A stretch of DNA of 6,122 nucleotides from Planctomycetota bacterium (lineage in GTDB: Bacteria; Planctomycetota; Phycisphaerae; Sedimentisphaerales; Anaerohalosphaeraceae). Positions 5,451 to 6,122 of the stretch are shown in pieces. The position numbers and the translations under genes are program-made. How positions within the stretch are numbered: the stretch's first letter is position 1; every line of letters starts with the position of its first letter. The notes below the pieces were generated by a model. It saw nothing but the letters and a program-made list of their open reading frames with translations. It searched no databases and was not told where the DNA came from. The DNA lies in the NCBI GenBank assembly GCA_003644175.1, contig QNBS01000144.1:1-6122 (forward strand). Reading direction: 5' to 3'.

Positions 5451-5695
5451 AACGTCTTATAGAAATCCAGGTTCTGATACTCCCCACAGAAGTTGTCCTC
5501 GCTCACCCGCGGAAAAACATCCGCCAACACCTTCCGCCCCCCGCTCTTGTGCCCCCCGTTCTTATGCCCCCCGCTCTTGCGCTTAGACGCCACTTTCGGC
5601 GGATAACGATGGCACTGGCCGACAGAATCATCATCGGAAAAGGCCTTATAAAAAGCACACCTGCTGCACTGCCATATTTTCACTTTCTTAGACAT
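5438..5695 (-). CDS. Small four-cysteine protein with a pentapeptide repeat insert
   Basis: An 85-residue hypothetical protein. Its N-terminal part has WQCSRCAFYKAF (8-19) and GQCHRYPPKV (26-35), and its C-terminal part has FPRVSEDNFCGEYQ (61-74). Cysteines 10, 13, 28 and 70 make a C-x2-C, C, C pattern. It resembles small cysteine proteins with the general form CxxC, GxCHRxPP, FPxVxxxxxCGE, which probably bind a metal or an iron-sulfur cluster; I cannot name a family. Between Cys28 and Cys70 lies a basic Gly/His/Lys insert, roughly three copies of KSGGH (residues 40-55), encoded by 15-base tandem repeats. The ATG at 5695 has GAGGA 7 bases upstream. The stop codon lies inside the 5' edge of the riboswitch-like element, so the gene may be transcribed together with the membrane-protein gene. 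Confidence 0.75.
   Translation of the reverse strand: MSKKVKIWQCSRCAFYKAFSDDDSVGQCHRYPPKVASKRKSGGHKNGGHKSGGRKVLADVFPRVSEDNFCGEYQNLDFYKTFLQS
5536..5585. repeat. 15-base tandem repeat inside the small cysteine protein gene
   Basis: Units CCGCTCTTGTGCCCC (5541-5555) and CCGTTCTTATGCCCC (5556-5570) differ at two positions. A third partial unit follows from 5571, and a fragment (GCCCC) precedes at 5536. Read in the gene's frame they encode KSGGH-type pentapeptides. Unit length is a multiple of three, so copy-number change would keep the reading frame. Confidence 0.8.
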
Positions 5696-5907
5696 ACCAC
5701 GTTCCTCGACACGTCCTCAATACACACCATTCTCATCGAATCACTCCAAACCAGCATACCAGCCCAAAACCCCACAATCAAGCATTTTCCATCCCTAACT
5801 GTGCTTATTGTCCATGCGGTCTTCACCGTTGCCGTACCGCCGCAGCCGGAGAGGCCCGGAAAGTTCGGAGAAAAGCATCTTGAAGGAAAGGGGCTTGACA
5901 GGAATGA

Positions 5908-5960
5908 AGCAGGCTCTGCGGAGGCGCAACCCATTCGGCTGCGCTCAGAGCAGGCTCTGC
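5908..5960. repeat. Direct repeat of a 12-base palindromic word
   Basis: AGCAGGCTCTGC occurs at 5908-5919 and again at 5949-5960, 41 bases apart. Each copy is itself a small hairpin (GCAG, loop GCT, CTGC). Between them lies ATTCGGCTGCGCTCAGAG, so the whole block resembles the dispersed palindromic repeats seen in some environmental bacterial genomes. Confidence 0.6.
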
Positions 5961-6084
5961 CGGGGATAGCCGGCTCAAGGCGACGAATTGTCGTGGGGGT
6001 GGCGGTTATACACCTGCTGCCCCGTTTTCTGATCTGGAACAATTCGGAGTCTTGCAATGCCTTAGAAAACCTGATAAAACAGCC

Positions 6085-6119
6085 CCGCCGAAGGCGGATT
6101 CAATACCTGCCGAAGGCAG
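6085..6119. repeat. Two adjacent GAA-loop hairpins
   Basis: CCGCC-GAA-GGCGG (6085-6097) and CTGCC-GAA-GGCAG (6107-6119) are two perfect 5-bp stems with the same 3-base loop, separated by 9 bases (ATTCAATAC). They share the core GCCGAAGGC and differ in the outer base pairs by compensating changes, which fits members of one repeat family. On the minus strand the loops read TTC. The array may continue past the window edge. Confidence 0.65.
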
Positions 6120-6122
6120 AAA

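Larger units (their letters stand above)
5696..6122. other. Gene-free palindrome- and repeat-rich region
   Basis: No convincing gene is seen across 427 bases. A 125-codon minus-strand frame (6057-5680) runs through it. Its translation contains RACSERSRMG, a string that arises when a common palindromic repeat is translated, and it overlaps the start of the cysteine protein gene, so I reject it. The region holds a direct repeat at 5908-5919 and 5949-5960 and hairpins at 5959-5974, 5981-5993, 6085-6097 and 6107-6119. No tRNA or other named RNA was recognised. Confidence 0.65.

Noticed and set aside
5536..5585. Short regular repeats as a CRISPR array
   Set aside because: The 15-base units are contiguous without spacers and lie in frame within a coding sequence, so they are a coding minisatellite.
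5680..6057. Minus-strand open frame of 125 codons
   Set aside because: It runs through the palindromic repeats, translates to the spurious RACSERSR string, has no domain-like pattern and overlaps the start of the cysteine protein gene.

Overview
The window reads as a chromosomal segment of a bacterium of the Planctomycetota (PVC) type, perhaps Phycisphaerae-like. This is inferred from three things: a Tat-exported Gfo/Idh/MocA oxidoreductase paired with an SGLT-type sodium/sugar symporter, a csrA with an Ala/Glu-rich tail, and palindrome-rich intergenic DNA whose translation gives the recurrent spurious string RACSERSR. No marker gene proves the taxonomy.

Layout. Bases 2-172 carry the end of a plus-strand coiled-coil protein. 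Every other gene is on the minus strand and is listed here in direction of transcription. A small four-cysteine protein (5695-5438) is followed by a leader resembling a glycine riboswitch aptamer (about 5450-5374), with a helix that could mask the ribosome binding site. This leads into an unrecognised protein with about eight membrane segments (5305-4385). Next comes csrA (4058-3786, GTG start), then a structured 3' region with a Rho-independent terminator (3718-3697). A 479-base gap follows, holding a candidate promoter, a pair of 25-bp inverted repeats and a 40-bp AT-rich palindrome. Last is a two-gene operon: an SSS/SGLT-family sodium/sugar symporter (3306-1615) and, 18 bases on, the Tat-dependent Gfo/Idh/MocA dehydrogenase (1596-253). 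Bases 5696-6122 hold no convincing gene but are rich in short palindromes and repeats.

How the genes may work together. The symporter and dehydrogenase probably form a carbohydrate uptake and oxidation unit. The upstream inverted repeats and palindrome are the likely place for its control, although the paired repeats could also be the ends of a small mobile element. CsrA is a global post-transcriptional regulator, and its own leader has GGA motifs near the ribosome binding site. The membrane protein has no recognised family, but its leader points to a link with glycine or with one-carbon or amino-acid metabolism. That riboswitch is the most interesting observation here. It rests on an exact match to the family's AACTCTCAGGTAAAA signature plus consistent helices, all judged by eye.
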